Below, one piece after another: positions 11,072 through 24,800 of a stretch of DNA of 64,000 bases. A program made the position numbers and the translations under genes. Each line of letters opens with the position of its first letter. Within the stretch, counting starts at the first letter, position 1. This DNA is from Ophiura sarsii (taxonomy: Eukaryota > Echinodermata > Ophiuroidea > Amphilepidida > Ophiuridae): the NCBI GenBank assembly GCA_035610835.1, contig JAYJML010000119.1, positions 1 to 64,000 on the forward strand. Reading direction: 5' to 3'. Below the pieces are notes generated by a model. The model ran no database searches. It saw nothing but the letters and a program-made list of their open reading frames with translations, and had not been told where the DNA came from.

Positions 11072-11832
11072 TAGGTGACAATATACTTTGGGTAAGTGGA
11101 CTTGGACAACTCATGGGGTGCAGCATTCGTTTGTATTAAGTGGTTGTCCTGTTGCCCAAATTAACAAAATTAGCCACGGACAACCAAAATTCACTTTTGC
11201 GGTTGTCCGGCGGGTAACCAAAAATCTAGAAATTGACATGTGAATTTAAATATTTCACAGAACTGTGAATGAAACAAAATCAACAGCTAAACGGGGTTGT
11301 AGCTACGTCGGGCGGCTCTGGGCCTGGCACTCTAAAAAAAGAAGGTTTTTTGTACAATTTGTGGATAAAATCAGTAAACTGCCTCATAAAACAAGAAATT
11401 ATGTGGCAGGAAAAAAGCCTAAAAACATCCCGGCCGCTGAGCCGGGAGAATTGTGTCACCAAATAGCGAAATATTGCGCCCAGCACTCAAAATGCTCTCG
11501 CTACAACCCTGCAGCTAAATACTGTTATTCAAGTTTCATACGGAAAATATCCATCTAATCACATCGACATTCATCTTACTTCCATGATCTCATTTGGGCC
11601 TTACGCATGGTAGCCATACAATGTACATGTAGTAAATCGCATAAATGTTTATCGATATATCACCTCTCTTTCGTTATGTATGATTGGCTATTTACGCTCT
11701 CAAACTACTAAAACGATGAATCAAAATATTCGTTCCACAACCAAAAGTTCTTTTCTCTCGATATCTTATTAAATAATATTCATAAATATGAGACTCAACA
11801 TTAGCAACTTATATCATGTGATACAAATATCT

Positions 11833-12452
11833 AAAGGGTTCAACAAAAGAAAGTATACCACTTTGTTTATGTCATTTTGAGTAACATTCAAAATTTTTTT
11901 TGACGAAACAGGCTAGATAGGCATTTAGATGAATCTTTTAGGCATAATTTGATACCAAATTTGCCCCTAACAACAAAGATAAACCATGATTAGCACCATT
12001 TAAAGAAAAATTTCCTATTTTCAAAAGTCTCATTTCCAATACACAGCACGAGAAGAAAGGACCAATTGGGGTCTCTGTGTGTGTGTATAGCCAGGATTGA
12101 CGGGGCTATTGATCGCACTGTGCAAATGCGTTGGGTCGTACGACATTGTGCGGGATATTTAATTCTGACTTTAAAGTGCATGGCAGTAAATACGACATAT
12201 GTGTGTGTTAACAATTGGTCCTTTCTTCGCGTGCTATGTATTGGAAATGAGACTTTTGAAAATAGGGTTTTTTTAACTTTAAATGGTGCTTATCATGGTT
12301 TATCTTTGTTGTTAGGGGGAAATGTTGGTATCAAATTATGCCTAAAAGATTCATCTAAATGCATATCTAGCCTGTTTGGTCAACAACAACAAAATTGAAT
12401 GTGACTCAAAATGACATAAACAAAGTGGTATACTTTTTTTGTTGAACCCTTT
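11833..12452. repeat. Long inverted repeat (fold-back), ~235-bp arms
   Basis: The left arm 11833-12068 and right arm 12212-12452 are reverse complements with scattered mismatches, around a 143-bp spacer. Outer ends are AAAGGGTTCAAC / GTTGAACCCTTT and inner ends CCAATTG / CAATTGG. Mirror-image frames on the two strands (both giving WSFL-VLCIGNETFENR) come from the arms. It could be a fold-back transposon, or an RNA-hairpin source if transcribed. There is no evidence of transcription. Confidence 0.85.
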
Positions 12453-13222
12453 ATATCAAGTACATGTACATCCAAGTTCACAAGTTTTACCAAAAAAAAT
12501 CTTTATATTTATTTTCAAAAATTGTTGTAGCGAGTTTTAGCAATTTCAACCATATAAGTAACGGGAAACTTGTAATTGACTTTCATTAGCCTAGTATACG
12601 AGCTACAGCCATTAAAAAAACAAATTGTTTTTAGCAAGTTTTGACTACCATTTAATACACAATCCTATGTATTGTATTAGTATAAAAAAAAAACTAACTG
12701 CTCCACCAATTTTACTATAATTCTAAATAAATTTGCACAATTATGTGCTAGCGATTAATGAAATAAAAAATAGGGTCACCGGCTTTTTTTAATATAATTC
12801 CATAGAAAGTCTTTACCAAATGAATACTGTTATTGTAGTTGTTGGAAGTATTATAAATTACACGATCCAAAAGCAGAACTGGTCCTTGTCCCGTACGCAC
12901 TGTCATCCTGCGCACATTGCTTTGTTCTTGACACTTTGATATCAGGCCTATCTACAAATTAATTGATAATGGGATTTGAGAGCTGACGTTAATGAGGCTT
13001 TATGTTGGAGGGGAAGACGGAGACTTTATGTTGGAGGGGAAGACTGGCCATGCCACACATGTAATTTTAAACTTTTATGTGAGCAAAATATGCAAATATC
13101 AGGATTTTTTTAGTTTCAATGACAAAATGATAGTCATCAATCCCCATCCACGAACTGATGAATGGTCAAATCAGATTTTCAATGTGTACAATAAATAATG
13201 ATTCCACAGTTTGTTCATGAAT
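12453..13222. other. Non-coding, no gene seen
   Basis: Contains a transposon-like end near 12560-12594 (CGGGAAACTTG...CATTAGCCTA) related to the element at 6979-7393, and a short tandem duplication of TTTATGTTGGAGGGGAAGAC at about 12995-13045. Nothing else is recognised. Confidence 0.4.
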
Positions 13223-13226
13223 TTAA

Positions 13227-13437
13227 CCCTTTCCATGCGGCTATAGTTTTACCATACCAACTTTCAAAGTCTATCTCAAGGATTACAGAACCATTACCAG
13301 ACATGTTTGTACTTATAATCAATGCATTTCTCATGCTGACTCCAAATATGGCAATAAAATTCAATACATTTGACATTTTTGAATTATTTGTGAAATGTTA
13401 GAATGTCATCTGCAGAAGCCTGCTGTGTGGAAAGTGT
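13227..13437. mobile_element. TTAA-flanked MITE, 211 bp
   Basis: Flanked by TTAA at 13223-13226 and 13438-13441, with inverted ends containing CTTTCCATGCGGC / GCTGTGTGGAAAG. TTAA target duplications are typical of piggyBac-type transposition. No coding capacity. The right TTAA is shared with the next element. Confidence 0.6.
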
Positions 13438-13441
13438 TTAA

Positions 13442-13853
13442 AGGAGGTGTCCCGCAAGCATAAAAGTGTGCATTATATGTTAGAAAAATAACTATCGAGC
13501 CCAACTTTTGTAATTATATAGAACAAAACACCACACTTATGACAAAAACAAATAAAAAAACGCAATCTCTCAACATGCACTTTTTAAAATTCGCGTCGAT
13601 CGAAAGTACCAGTGTCGATGATGTCATAGTTATACAATGCACATGCGCAAATTTTAGCACCGATACCCATGACGTCATCGACACCGGGACTTTCGATCGC
13701 CGCGAATTTTAAAAATTGCATGTTGAGTGATGGCAGTTTTTATTCTTTTTTGTGACCAGTATGGTGTTTTGTTCTATATAATTACGTAATTTCGGCTCGA
13801 TAATTATTTTTCTAACAAATAATGCTCAATGTTGTGCTTGCGGGACACTTCCT
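13442..13853. mobile_element. TTAA-flanked palindromic MITE, 412 bp
   Basis: Inverted arms of about 190 bp (outer ends AGGAGGTGTCCCGCAAGC and the complement of AGGAAGTGTCCCGCAAGC) surround a short centre. TTAA lies at 13438-13441 and 13854-13857. The arms include mirrored GTCGATGATGTCAT / ATGACGTCATCGAC segments. The fold is nearly complete, so the element is a fold-back MITE with a piggyBac-type target. Confidence 0.8.
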
Positions 13854-14285
13854 TTAAGATCTAACAATCAAAATGATTATAGCATTACTCCATTATCCTC
13901 TAGGTTTTCTTTGTTAGGCCTTGTTTGATATTGTTCAATTTTCAAAAAATGTGAACTTAATTTTACACTCTGGAGAACAGGAAAATACAGTGTCATTTGC
14001 TAAACGCAGTGCGCCAGCACCTTGGACGGATCGGGACAAAGTCCAAATTTGAATGGAAGATTATAACATAACGGCATGTTCTTTCATTGTTTACAGGCTT
14101 ACAATACACATGTACATGTCTGATCATATTCAAGATACTGCTGTTCGAGACAAGCATCTTATTATTTGACCACACCAGGCATGCCAGGAGTGGTCTTCGT
14201 TAATCTGATAAGGAACTCCTTCATGCATAGGCCTAATCCGATAAGGAACTCCTTCATGAGTAGGCCTTTCATTCAAACTAAAGAA

Positions 14286-17200
14286 GGATTGCTATCTACT
14301 GAAGATAGTGTCAAGTTACTATCTACTGCAGTTAGTGTTGGGTTGCTATCTACTGAGGATTGTGTCGAGTGCTATCTACTGACTTAAAGTGTCGGGTTGC
14401 TATGTGCTATCTACTGACTTAAAGTGTCGGGTTGCTATCTACTGACTGTAGTGCCGGGTTGCTATCTACTGGAGATAGTGTCGGTTGCTTTCTACTGAAG
14501 ATAGTGTAAGGTTGCTATCTATTGAAGATAGTACTGGGTTGCTATCTACTGAAGATAGTGTCAGGTTGGTATCTACTGAAGATAGTGTCGAATTGCTATT
14601 TTCTGAAGATAGTGTTGGGTTGCTTTCTACTGAAGATAGTGTAAGGTTGCTATCTACTGAAGATAGTGCCGGATTGCTATCTACTGAAGATAGTGTTGAG
14701 TTGTTATCTACGGAAGTTAGTGTTGGGTTGCTATCTACTGAAGTTAGTGTCTGGTTGCTAACTACTGAAGATATTGTCGGGTTGCTATCTACTGAAGTTA
14801 GTGTCAGGTTACTATCTACTGAATAAAGTGTCAGGTTGCTATCTACTGAATAAAGGGTCGGTTTGCTATCTACTGAAGTTAGTGTCAGGTTGCTATCTAC
14901 TGAAGGTAGTGATGGGTTGCTATATACTGAAGATTGTGTCGGATTGCTATCTACTGAAGCTCGTGTCAGGTTGCTTTCTACTGAAGATAGTGTTAGGTTG
15001 CTATCTATTGGAGATAGTACTGGGTTGCTATCTACTGAAGATAGTGTCGGGTTACTATCTACTGAATAAAGTGTCAGGTTGCTATCTACTGAATAAAGGG
15101 TCGGTTTGCTATCTACTGAAGTTAGTGTCAGGTTGCTATCTACTGAAGATAGTGTTGGGTTGCTATATACTGAAGATTGTGTCGGATTGCTATCTACTGA
15201 AGATTGTGTCAGATTGCTTTCTACTGAAGATAGTGTTAGGTTGCTATCTATTGAAGATAGTACTGGGTTGCTATCTACTGAAGATAGTGTCAGGTTGCTA
15301 TCTACTGAAGATAGTGTTGGGTTGCTATCTACTGAAGATTGTGTCGGGTTGCTATCTACTGGAGATAGTGTCGGGTTGCTTTCTACTGAAGATAGTGTTA
15401 GGTTGCTATCTATTGAAGATAGTACTGGGTTGCTATCTACTGAAGATTGTGTCAGATTGCTTTCTACTGAAGATAGTGTTAGGTTGCTATCTATTGAAGA
15501 TAGTACTGGGTTGCTATCTACTGAAGATAGTGTCAGGATCTACTGAAGATAGTGTTGGGTTGCTATCTACTGAAGATTGTGTCGGGTTGCTATCTACTGG
15601 AGATAGTGTCGGGTTGCTTTCTACTGAAGATAGTGTTAGGTTGCTATCTATTGAAGATAGTACTGGGTTGCTATCTACTGAAGATAGTGTCAGGTTGCTA
15701 TCTACTGAAGATAGTGTCAGGTTGGTATCTACTGAAGATAGTGTTGGGTTGCTATCTACTGAAGATTGTGTCGGGTTGCTATCTACTGGAGATAGTGTTG
15801 GGTTGCTTTCTACTGAAGATAGTGTTGAGTTGCTATCTATTGAAGATAGTACTGGGTTGCTATCAACTGAAGATAGTGTCGGGTTACTATCTACTGAATA
15901 AAGTGTCAGGTTGCTATCTACTGAATAAAGGGTCGGTTTGCTATCTACTGAAGTTAGTGTCAGGTTGCTATCTACTGAAGATAGTGTTGGGTTGCTATAT
16001 ACTGAAGATTGTGTCGGATTGCTATCTACTGAAGATTGTGTCAGATTGCTTTCTACTGAAGATAGTGTTAGGTTGCTATCTATTGAAGATAGTACTGGGT
16101 TACTATCTACTGAAGATAGTGTCAGGTTGCTATCTACTGAAGATAGTGTTGGGTTGCTATCTACTGAAGATTGTGTCGGGTTGCTATCTACTGGAGATAG
16201 TGTCGGGTTGCTTTCTACTGAAGACAGTGTTAGGTTGCTATCTATTGAAGATAGTACTGGGTTGCTATCTACTGAAGATTGTGTCAGATTGCTTTCTACT
16301 GAAGATAGTGTTAGGTTGCTATCTATTGAAGATAGTACTGGGTTGCTATCTACTGAAGATAGTGTCAGGTTGCTATCTACTGAAGATAGTGTTGGGTTGC
16401 TATCTACTGAAGATTGTGTCGGGTTGCTATCTACTGGAGATAGTGTCGGGTTGCTTTCTACTGAAGATAGTGTTAGGTTGCTATCTATTGAAGATAGTAC
16501 TGGGTTGCTATCTACTGAAGATAGTGTCAGGTTGCTATCTACTGAAGATAGTGTTAGGTTGCTATCTATTGAAGATAGTACTGGGTTGCTATCTACTGAA
16601 GATAGTGTCAGGTTGCTATCTACTGAAGATAGTGTTGGGTTGCTATCTACTGAAGATTGTGTCGGGTTGCTATCTACTGGAGATAGTGTCGGGTTGCTTT
16701 CTACTGAAGATAGTGTTAGGTTGCTATCTATTGAAGATAGTACTGGGTTGCTATCTACTGAAGATAGTGTCAGGTTGCTATCTACTGAAGATAGTGTCAG
16801 GTTGGTATCTACTGTAGATAGTGTTGGGTTGCTATCTACTGAAGATTGTGTCGGGTTGCTATCTACTAGAGATAGTGTTGGGTTGCTTTCTACTGAAGAT
16901 AGTGTTGAGTTGCTATCTATTGAAGATAGTACTGGGTTGCTATCTACTGAAGATAGTGTCAGGTTGCTATCTACTGAAGGTAGTGTTGGGTTGCTATCTA
17001 CTAAAGATTGTGCTGGGTTGCTATCTACTGGAGATAGTGTCGGGTTGCTTTCTACTGAAGATAGTGTTAGGTTGCTATCTATTGAAGATAGTACTGGGTT
17101 GCTATCTACTGAAGATTGTGTCGAATTGCTATTTTCTGAAGATAGTGTTGGGTTGCTTTCTACTGAAGATAGTGTTGAGTTGTTATCTACGGAAGTTAGT

Positions 17201-20200
17201 GTTGGGTTGCTATCTACTGAAGTTAGTGTCTGGTTGCTAACTACTGAAGATATTGTCGGGTTGCTATCTACTGAAGTTAGTGTCAGGTTACTATCTACTG
17301 AATAAAGTGTCAGGTTGCTATCTACTGAATAAAGGGTCGGTTTGCTATCTACTGAAGTTAGTGTCAGGTTGCTATCTACTGAAGGTAGTGATGGGTTGCT
17401 ATATACTGAAGATTGTGTCGGATTGCTATCTACTGAAGCTCGTGTCAGGTTGCTTTCTACTGAAGATAGTGTTAGGTTGCTATCTATTGGAGATAGTACT
17501 GGGTTGCTATCTACTGAAGATAGTGTCGGGTTACTATCTACTGAATAAAGTGTCAGGTTGCTATCTACTGAATAAAGGGTCGGTTTGCTATCTACTGAAG
17601 TTAGTGTCAGGTTGCTATCTACTGAAGATAGTGTTGGGTTGCTATATACTGAAGATTGTGTCGGATTGCTATCTACTGAAGATTGTGTCAGATTGCTTTC
17701 TACTGAAGATAGTGTTAGGTTGCTATCTATTGAAGATAGTACTGGGTTGCTATCTACTGAAGATAGTGTCAGGTTGCTATCTACTGAAGATAGTGTTGGG
17801 TTGCTATCTACTGAAGATTGTGTCGGGTTGCTATCTACTGGAGATAGTGTCGGGTTGCTTTCTACTGAAGATAGTGTTAGGTTGCTATCTATTGAAGATA
17901 GTACTGGGTTGCTATCTACTGAAGATTGTGTCAGATTGCTTTCTACTGAAGATAGTGTTAGGTTGCTATCTATTGAAGATAGTACTGGGTTGCTATCTAC
18001 TGAAGATAGTGTCAGGATCTACTGAAGATAGTGTTGGGTTGCTATCTACTGAAGATTGTGTCGGGTTGCTATCTACTGGAGATAGTGTCGGGTTGCTTTC
18101 TACTGAAGATAGTGTTAGGTTGCTATCTATTGAAGATAGTACTGGGTTGCTATCTACTGAAGATAGTGTCAGGTTGCTATCTACTGAAGATAGTGTCAGG
18201 TTGGTATCTACTGAAGATAGTGTTGGGTTGCTATCTACTGAAGATTGTGTCGGGTTGCTATCTACTGGAGATAGTGTTGGGTTGCTTTCTACTGAAGATA
18301 GTGTTGAGTTGCTATCTTTTGAAGATAGTACTGGGTTGCTATCTACTGAAGATAGTGTCGGGTTACTATCTACTGAATAAAGTGTCAGGTTGCTATCTAC
18401 TGAATAAAGGGTCGGTTTGCTATCTACTGAAGTTAGTGTCAGGTTGCTATCTACTGAAGATAGTGTTGGGTTGCTATATACTGAAGATTGTGTCGGATTG
18501 CTATCTACTGAAGATTGTGTCAGATTGCTTTCTACTGAAGATAGTGTTAGGTTGCTATCTATTGAAGATAGTACTGGATTGCTATCTACTGAAGATAGTG
18601 TCAGGTTGCTATCTACTGAAGATAGTGTTGGGTTGCTATCTACTGAAGATTGTGTCGGGTTGCTATCTACTGGAGATAGTGTCGGGTTGCTTTCTACTGA
18701 AGATAGTGTTAGGTTGCTATCTATTGAAGATAGTACTGGGTTGCTATCTACTGAAGATTGTGTCAGATTGCTTTCTACTGAAGATAGTGTTAGGTTGCTA
18801 TCTATTGAAGATAGTACTGGGTTGCTATCTATTGAAGATAGTACTGGGTTGCTATCAACTGAAGATAGTGTCGGGTTACTATCTACTGAATAAAGTGTCA
18901 GGTTGCTATCTACTGAATAAAGGGTCGGTTTGCTATCTACTGAAGTTAGTGTCAGGTTGCTATCTACTGAAGATAGTGTTGGGTTGCTATATACTGAAGA
19001 TTGTGTCGGATTGCTATCTACTGAAGATTGTGTCAGATTGCTTTCTACTGAAGATAGTGTTAGGTTGCTATCTATTGAAGATAGTACTGGGTTGCTATCT
19101 ACTGAAGATAGTGTCAGGTTGCTATCTACTGAAGATAGTGTTGGGTTGCTATCTACTGATAGTGTTGGGTTGCTATCTACTGAAGATTGTGTCGGGTTGC
19201 TATCTACTGGAGATAGTGTCGGGTTGCTTTCTACTGAAGATAGTGTTAGGTTGCTATCTATTGAAGATAGTACTGGGTTGCTATCTACTGAAGATAGTGT
19301 CAGGTTGCTATCTACTGAAGATAGTGTCAGGTTGCTATCTACTGAAGATAGTGTTGGGTTGCTATCTACTGAAGATTGTGTCGGGTTGCTATCTACTGGA
19401 GATAGTGTTGGGTTGCTTTCTACTGAAGATAGTGTTGAGTTGCTATCTTTTGAAGATAGTACTGGGTTGCTATCTACTGAAGATAGTGTCGGGTTACTAT
19501 CTACTGAATAAAGTGTCAGGTTGCTATCTACTGAATAAAGGGTCGGTTTGCTATCTACTGAAGTTAGTGTCAGGTTGCTATCTACTGAAGATAGTGTTGG
19601 GTTGCTATATACTGAAGATTGTGTCGGATTGCTATCTACTGAAGATTGTGTCAGATTGCTTTCTACTGAAGATAGTGTTAGGTTGCTATCTATTGAAGAT
19701 AGTACTGGATTGCTATCTACTGAAGATAGTGTCAGGTTGCTATCTACTGAAGATAGTGTTGGGTTGCTATCTACTGAAGATTGTGTCGGGTTGCTATCTA
19801 CTGGAGATAGTGTCGGGTTGCTTTCTACTGAAGATAGTGTTAGGTTGCTATCTATTGAAGATAGTACTGGGTTGCTATCTACTGAAGATTGTGTCAGATT
19901 GCTTTCTACTGAAGATAGTGTTAGGTTGCTATCTATTGAAGATAGTACTGGGTTGCTATCTACTGAAGATAGTGTCAGGTTGCTATCTACTGAAGATAGT
20001 GTTGGGTTGCTATCTACTGAAGATTGTGTCGGGTTGCTATCTACTGGAGATAGTGTCGGGTTGCTTTCTACTGAAGATAGTGTTAGGTTGCTATCTATTG
20101 AAGATAGTACTGGGTTGCTATCTACTGAAGATAGTGTCAGGTTGCTATCTACTGAAGATAGTGTCAGGTTGGTATCTACTGAAAATAGTGTTGGGTTGCT

Positions 20201-21841
20201 ATCTACTGAAGATTGTGTCGGGTTGCTATCTACTGGAGATAGTGTTGGGTTGCTTTCTACTGAAGATAGTGTTGAGTTGCTATCTATTGAAGATAGTACT
20301 GGGTTGCTATCTACTGAAGATAGTGTCAGGTTGCTTTCTACTGAAGATAGTGTTAGGTTGCTATCTATTGAAGATAGTACTGGGTTGCTATCTACTGAAG
20401 ATAGTGTCAGGTTGCTATCTACTGAAGATAGTGTTGGGTTGCTATCTACTGAAGATTGTGTCGGGTTGCTATCTACTGGAGATAGTGTCGGGTTGCTTTC
20501 TACTGAAGATAGTGTTAGGTTGCTATCTATTGAAGATAGTACTGGGTTGCTATCTACTGAAGATAGTGTCAGGTTGCTATCTACTGAAGATAGTGTCAGG
20601 TTGGTATCTACTGAAGATAGTGTTGGGTTGCTATCTACTGAAGATTGTGTCGGGTTGCTATCTACTAGAGATAGTGTTGGGTTGCTTTCTACTGAAGATA
20701 GTGTTGAGTTGCTATCTATTGAAGATAGTACTGGGTTGCTATCTACTGAAGATAGTGTCAGGTTGCTATCTACTGAAGGTAGTGTTGGGTTGCTATCTAC
20801 TAAAGATTGTGCTGGGTTGCTATCTACTGGAGATAGTGTCGGGTTGCTTTCTACTGAAGATAGTGTTAGGTTGCTATCTATTGAAGATAGTACTGGGTTG
20901 CTATCTACTGAAGATTGTGTCGAATTGCTATTTTCTGAAGATAGTGTTGGGTTGCTTTCTACTGAAGATAGTGTCCCATTGTGATCTACTGAAGATAGTG
21001 TCAGGTTGCTATCTACTGAAGATAGTGTCGAATTGCTATTTTCTGAAGATAGTGTTGGGTTGCTTTCTACTGAAGATAGTGTTGGGTTGCTTTCTACTGA
21101 AGATAGTGTCCCATTTTGATCTACTGAAGATAGTGTCAGGTTGCTATCTACTGAAGATAGTGTCGAATTGCTATTTTCTGAAGATAGTGTTGGGTTGTTT
21201 TCTACTGAAGATAGTGTCGGATTGCTATCTACTGAAGATAGTGTCAGGTTGCTATCTACTGAAGATAATGTCGAATTGCTTTTTTCTGAAGATAGTGTTG
21301 GGTTGCTTTCTACTGAAGATAGTGTCCCATTGTGATCTACTGAAGATAGTGTCAGGTTGCTATCTAATGAATATAGTGTCGAATTGCTATTTTCTGAAGA
21401 TAGTGTTGGGTTGCTTTCTACTGAAAATAGTGTCGGGTTGCTATCTACTGAAGATAGTGCCGGAATACTATCTGCTCAAGATAGCATTGGGTTACTATTT
21501 ACTATCTACTGAAGTTAGTGTTGGGTTGCTATCTACTGAAGTTAGTGTCTGGTTGATAACTACTGAAGATATTGTCGGGTTGCTATCTACTGAAGTTAGT
21601 GTCGGGTTACTATCTACTGAATAAAGTGTCAGGTTGCTATCTATTGAATTAAGGGTCGGTTTGCTATCTACTGAAGATAGTGTCAGGTTGCTATCTACTG
21701 AAGATAGTGTTGGGTTGCTATCTACTGAATATTGTGTCGGATTGTTATCTACTGAAGATCGTGTCAGGTTGCTATCTTCTGAAGATAGTATCAGGTTGCT
21801 ATCAACTAAAGATAGTGTCTGGTTGCTATCTCCTGAAGATG
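14286..21841. repeat. 7.5-kb minisatellite, 27-bp unit, higher-order structure
   Basis: About 275 units of roughly TTGCTATCTACTGAAGATAGTGTCGGG. Most units hold a hairpin, CTATCT-ACTGA-AGATAG (6-bp stem, 5-nt loop). Recurrent variants are TATTGAAGATAGTACTGGG, CTTTCTACTGAAG, ACTGGAGATAG, GAAGATTGTG and ACTGAATAAAG. The GAATAAAGTGTC...GAATAAAGGGTCGG marker block recurs at about 14822, 15065, 15899, 17302, 17545, 18378, 18891, 19509 and 21622. Long stretches repeat at an offset of 2,479 bp. Because 27 is a multiple of 3, two forward frames stay open for hundreds of codons (LLSTEDSVG and CYLLKIVSG repeats, up to 1,197 codons). I see no promoter, splice context or unique coding sequence to support a gene. 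Confidence 0.95.
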
Positions 21842-21845
21842 AGCA

Positions 21846-24800
21846 TTCACAGAATGAGCCCTCACCTTAGAGATTAGCCTCAAATTTGCTGATCTAGAGA
21901 TTAAACTCTCGTTTGATGGCAGTGTGAACCAACCTCAAGTCTAAAGCTGGAAGCACTAACCGAGAGTTAGCCGAGAGCGTGTGAATCCTCAACCATGAGT
22001 GAGTGAGATTATCAGAGAATCACGAGACCTTGAGTTAGTCTCGAAGCTACCGCAGTGGTATCAGTAGACTTGAGGCTAAAATTGTTGTCTGGACAGGGAC
22101 TCTGGATTAGCGGGATAATTTGTTTAAGACCGAGACTAGTGACCGTCTGAACAGACATATAGTGATGGAATGAACATTTCATGATTAGGCCTTCTCTTAC
22201 CTACAATTCTCAGCGTAGGTTATCACCGTCAATCGCGGACCTTAGTTTGAATACACACCATCCAACCGTGGACATACCTGCAACCGAGGACGGACCTCGG
22301 TTTCCTGATATGTCCAAAATGATGCAAACGCTATCCAAATGAGGTCCTCGCATGTGATACCCCCTGACATACCTCTATTGGATAGTGCACTGTCTGGTTG
22401 GCGGTGTGATACACTTCTTCTTTTTTAATCGCCATTTTGTCCTCGGTTTGCCAGTGTGTATCCAGTTCGGTTTGGATAGAACCACGTCAAGGTCCTCGTT
22501 TTGTGGTGATTACCTGTAGGGGTGTGTATGTGTGTCTAGTATTTGTATTTCTTTGTTTTAATCAAGTAATCCATTCATGGTAAAGATCAAGAAAATACTA
22601 TAGGATGTAAGTGTGTGCCTCAAGTTCTCATACTATGAATGTATGTGCACGTTTGTTACTTGATGAGACGCTCATATTTGCAAGTAAAAAATCACATGGA
22701 CTGTGCCAGCAGCACTGCGTGTAGCAAACATACTGCACCATCCATAAATTGATGTTGATGCTGATTTTAAGTTGCATTAATAATAATATATCTTGATTGC
22801 GAAATAGTTGTATTTGCCGAACTTTATGATTAATTGGATTCCTGAAATATAATGAGCTTTCAAGGTCAATTTATATAGTTAATGCTTTTACAGTGCAATG
22901 ACAATGTGGATAATACAGAACGTTTTGATTGCCTAACTTTGTGATTTAGTATGAATTTCATACACAAAACACAATGCATAATTTGAAATGGTTGTCTAAA
23001 TTGCCTAACTTTGGAATAAAAATGTTAACAATAAGAAACAATATTATTGAATAAAATGGGTGGTACTGATAAACTCAATTAACTCACAATACTCACAATG
23101 AAATTGCGATGACACTATTAAACCAAGGAGTGAGAAGGCACTAGGAAAAAAACATCAATAGCGTCAAGTGCTTCTTTTCAACAACCAATAGCCACTTCAC
23201 ACGTCTTTATCATCATCACGGTTGACGGTCCCCTTTCAACCCAAGTCTGTCCCAAGAAATCCTCTTACTACGTCACGACATCGATATGCTAACCAACTCA
23301 CTTCCGCATACAAACAAGTCTCGTTCTAATCTTCTTTGCATCTCGCCTGAATATTTTTCATTTACAAAACTGTTGTTTTCAAATTGTTGAATTCAACAGC
23401 TTTCATACGATACCAAAATTATTGTAGTGCAATTTTCGATTGATAAGTTGCTGTTTTACCGATATTTTTGTATTTTTCAATCAAAAATGAATTAGTTTAT
23501 TGTTAATTATCAAAATAGTCGCACAATGTCACACATAATGTTGGAAATAAACGTGAACATGATGTCTTTAGCTACATTTCGATGCATAGATGGTGACCGT
23601 ATATGATACCGTATGGCAAAGTTATTTAAGAATGTGTACATCGAGTTCAATACCGGAACATTTTAAATTTCTCCGATAAAAAGCAGAATTTAATTTCAGG
23701 AAATGTGGAAGCATTATAGAAGAAGGCCTTGGTTTCAGATAACCTTTTTATTATTGTCACAATAGTATAGATTGAAAAATAGTTAAATTTACAATTAAAA
23801 TACTAAATATAGCCTAAAGCTTTTTCAGTTTTATTCTTTTTTTATGATGACTATACAATTACATGATTAAAGCTAAAGCATGAAAGTCTCAGGAGCTGTT
23901 CATATTCATTTATTTAACTTAAAATAAATGCATTATTAATAGTTTAAAAATACAAGCGTTTCGTAAAAGAAATAATGAAGAAGCTGGGAAAAGGATCATG
24001 GCTACAGCCTAGAGGAGGGGTTGGGCTGCATCTGTATCGTGGGTAGATTGGATGTTCTAGATTGGATGTTTAATCCATCCATGTTTTTATGTGGGATATC
24101 GGATGAAAAGTGTGTTTTGTTTTTGAGCAATTTGTTCACCAAAATTAATAAAATATTGGAATTTGGAGGTTGTTATGAATAATATTAATAATGGAGCAGC
24201 GCAGGTCACCTTCCGTGAACAGAATGGAGGAGTAATGGCATAACAAAATGGGAATGAAGACCTTAAGATTTATATTTGTGTTATAATGTACAATTCCTTG
24301 TGTTTTGAGTGTCATATCTTTTGTCATCGTGTACAATTTCTTGTGTTTTGCGAGTCATTTCTTGTGTATCAGAAATCGTCTTTTTCATCAAGCCCACACA
24401 CTGCCACCAATGGAACCATTCACCGCTGTTTTTGCACTCCACTCGTCCCGTCACATCCGGTCATGTTCTTGGAAGGGGCTTTGCACAAACACAGTATTTT
24501 TAATTCTCTGTAAAATCTACATCATCTATTCCCCCTAAATCATCAATATTTTGATCGCAGTCTTCCTCAAAATCATTGAAATCGTCTTTGAAGAAAACTC
24601 ATCGCCGTACCCGTGAGGCAGCCCACACAAGTATGCCATGTTGTTATAAAACACCAAACACGCAATGAACTGTGGGTCAAATTGTGACGAAAGTGTAAAC
24701 ATTGGGAAAAGGACAGGTCACTCAGCGATCGATCGGGTCAATGAGATCCTCTCGTTGACAAAAGGACCACTTCACACCTAGGACAGAGTTAGTTGAATGT

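Noticed and set aside
11265..11558. 97-codon frame and its antisense partner
   Set aside because: Moderate-length frames on both strands with no domain, splice or promoter support.
14774..21624. Giant repeat proteins (frames of 375, 421, 455, 478 and 1,197 codons)
   Set aside because: They exist in two frames at once and come only from the 27-bp period. There is no unique coding sequence, splice signal or promoter, so I list the region as a minisatellite.
24286..24538. Overlapping Cys/Phe-rich frames of 64-77 codons
   Set aside because: Three frames open by chance in the same short stretch; no recognisable motif.
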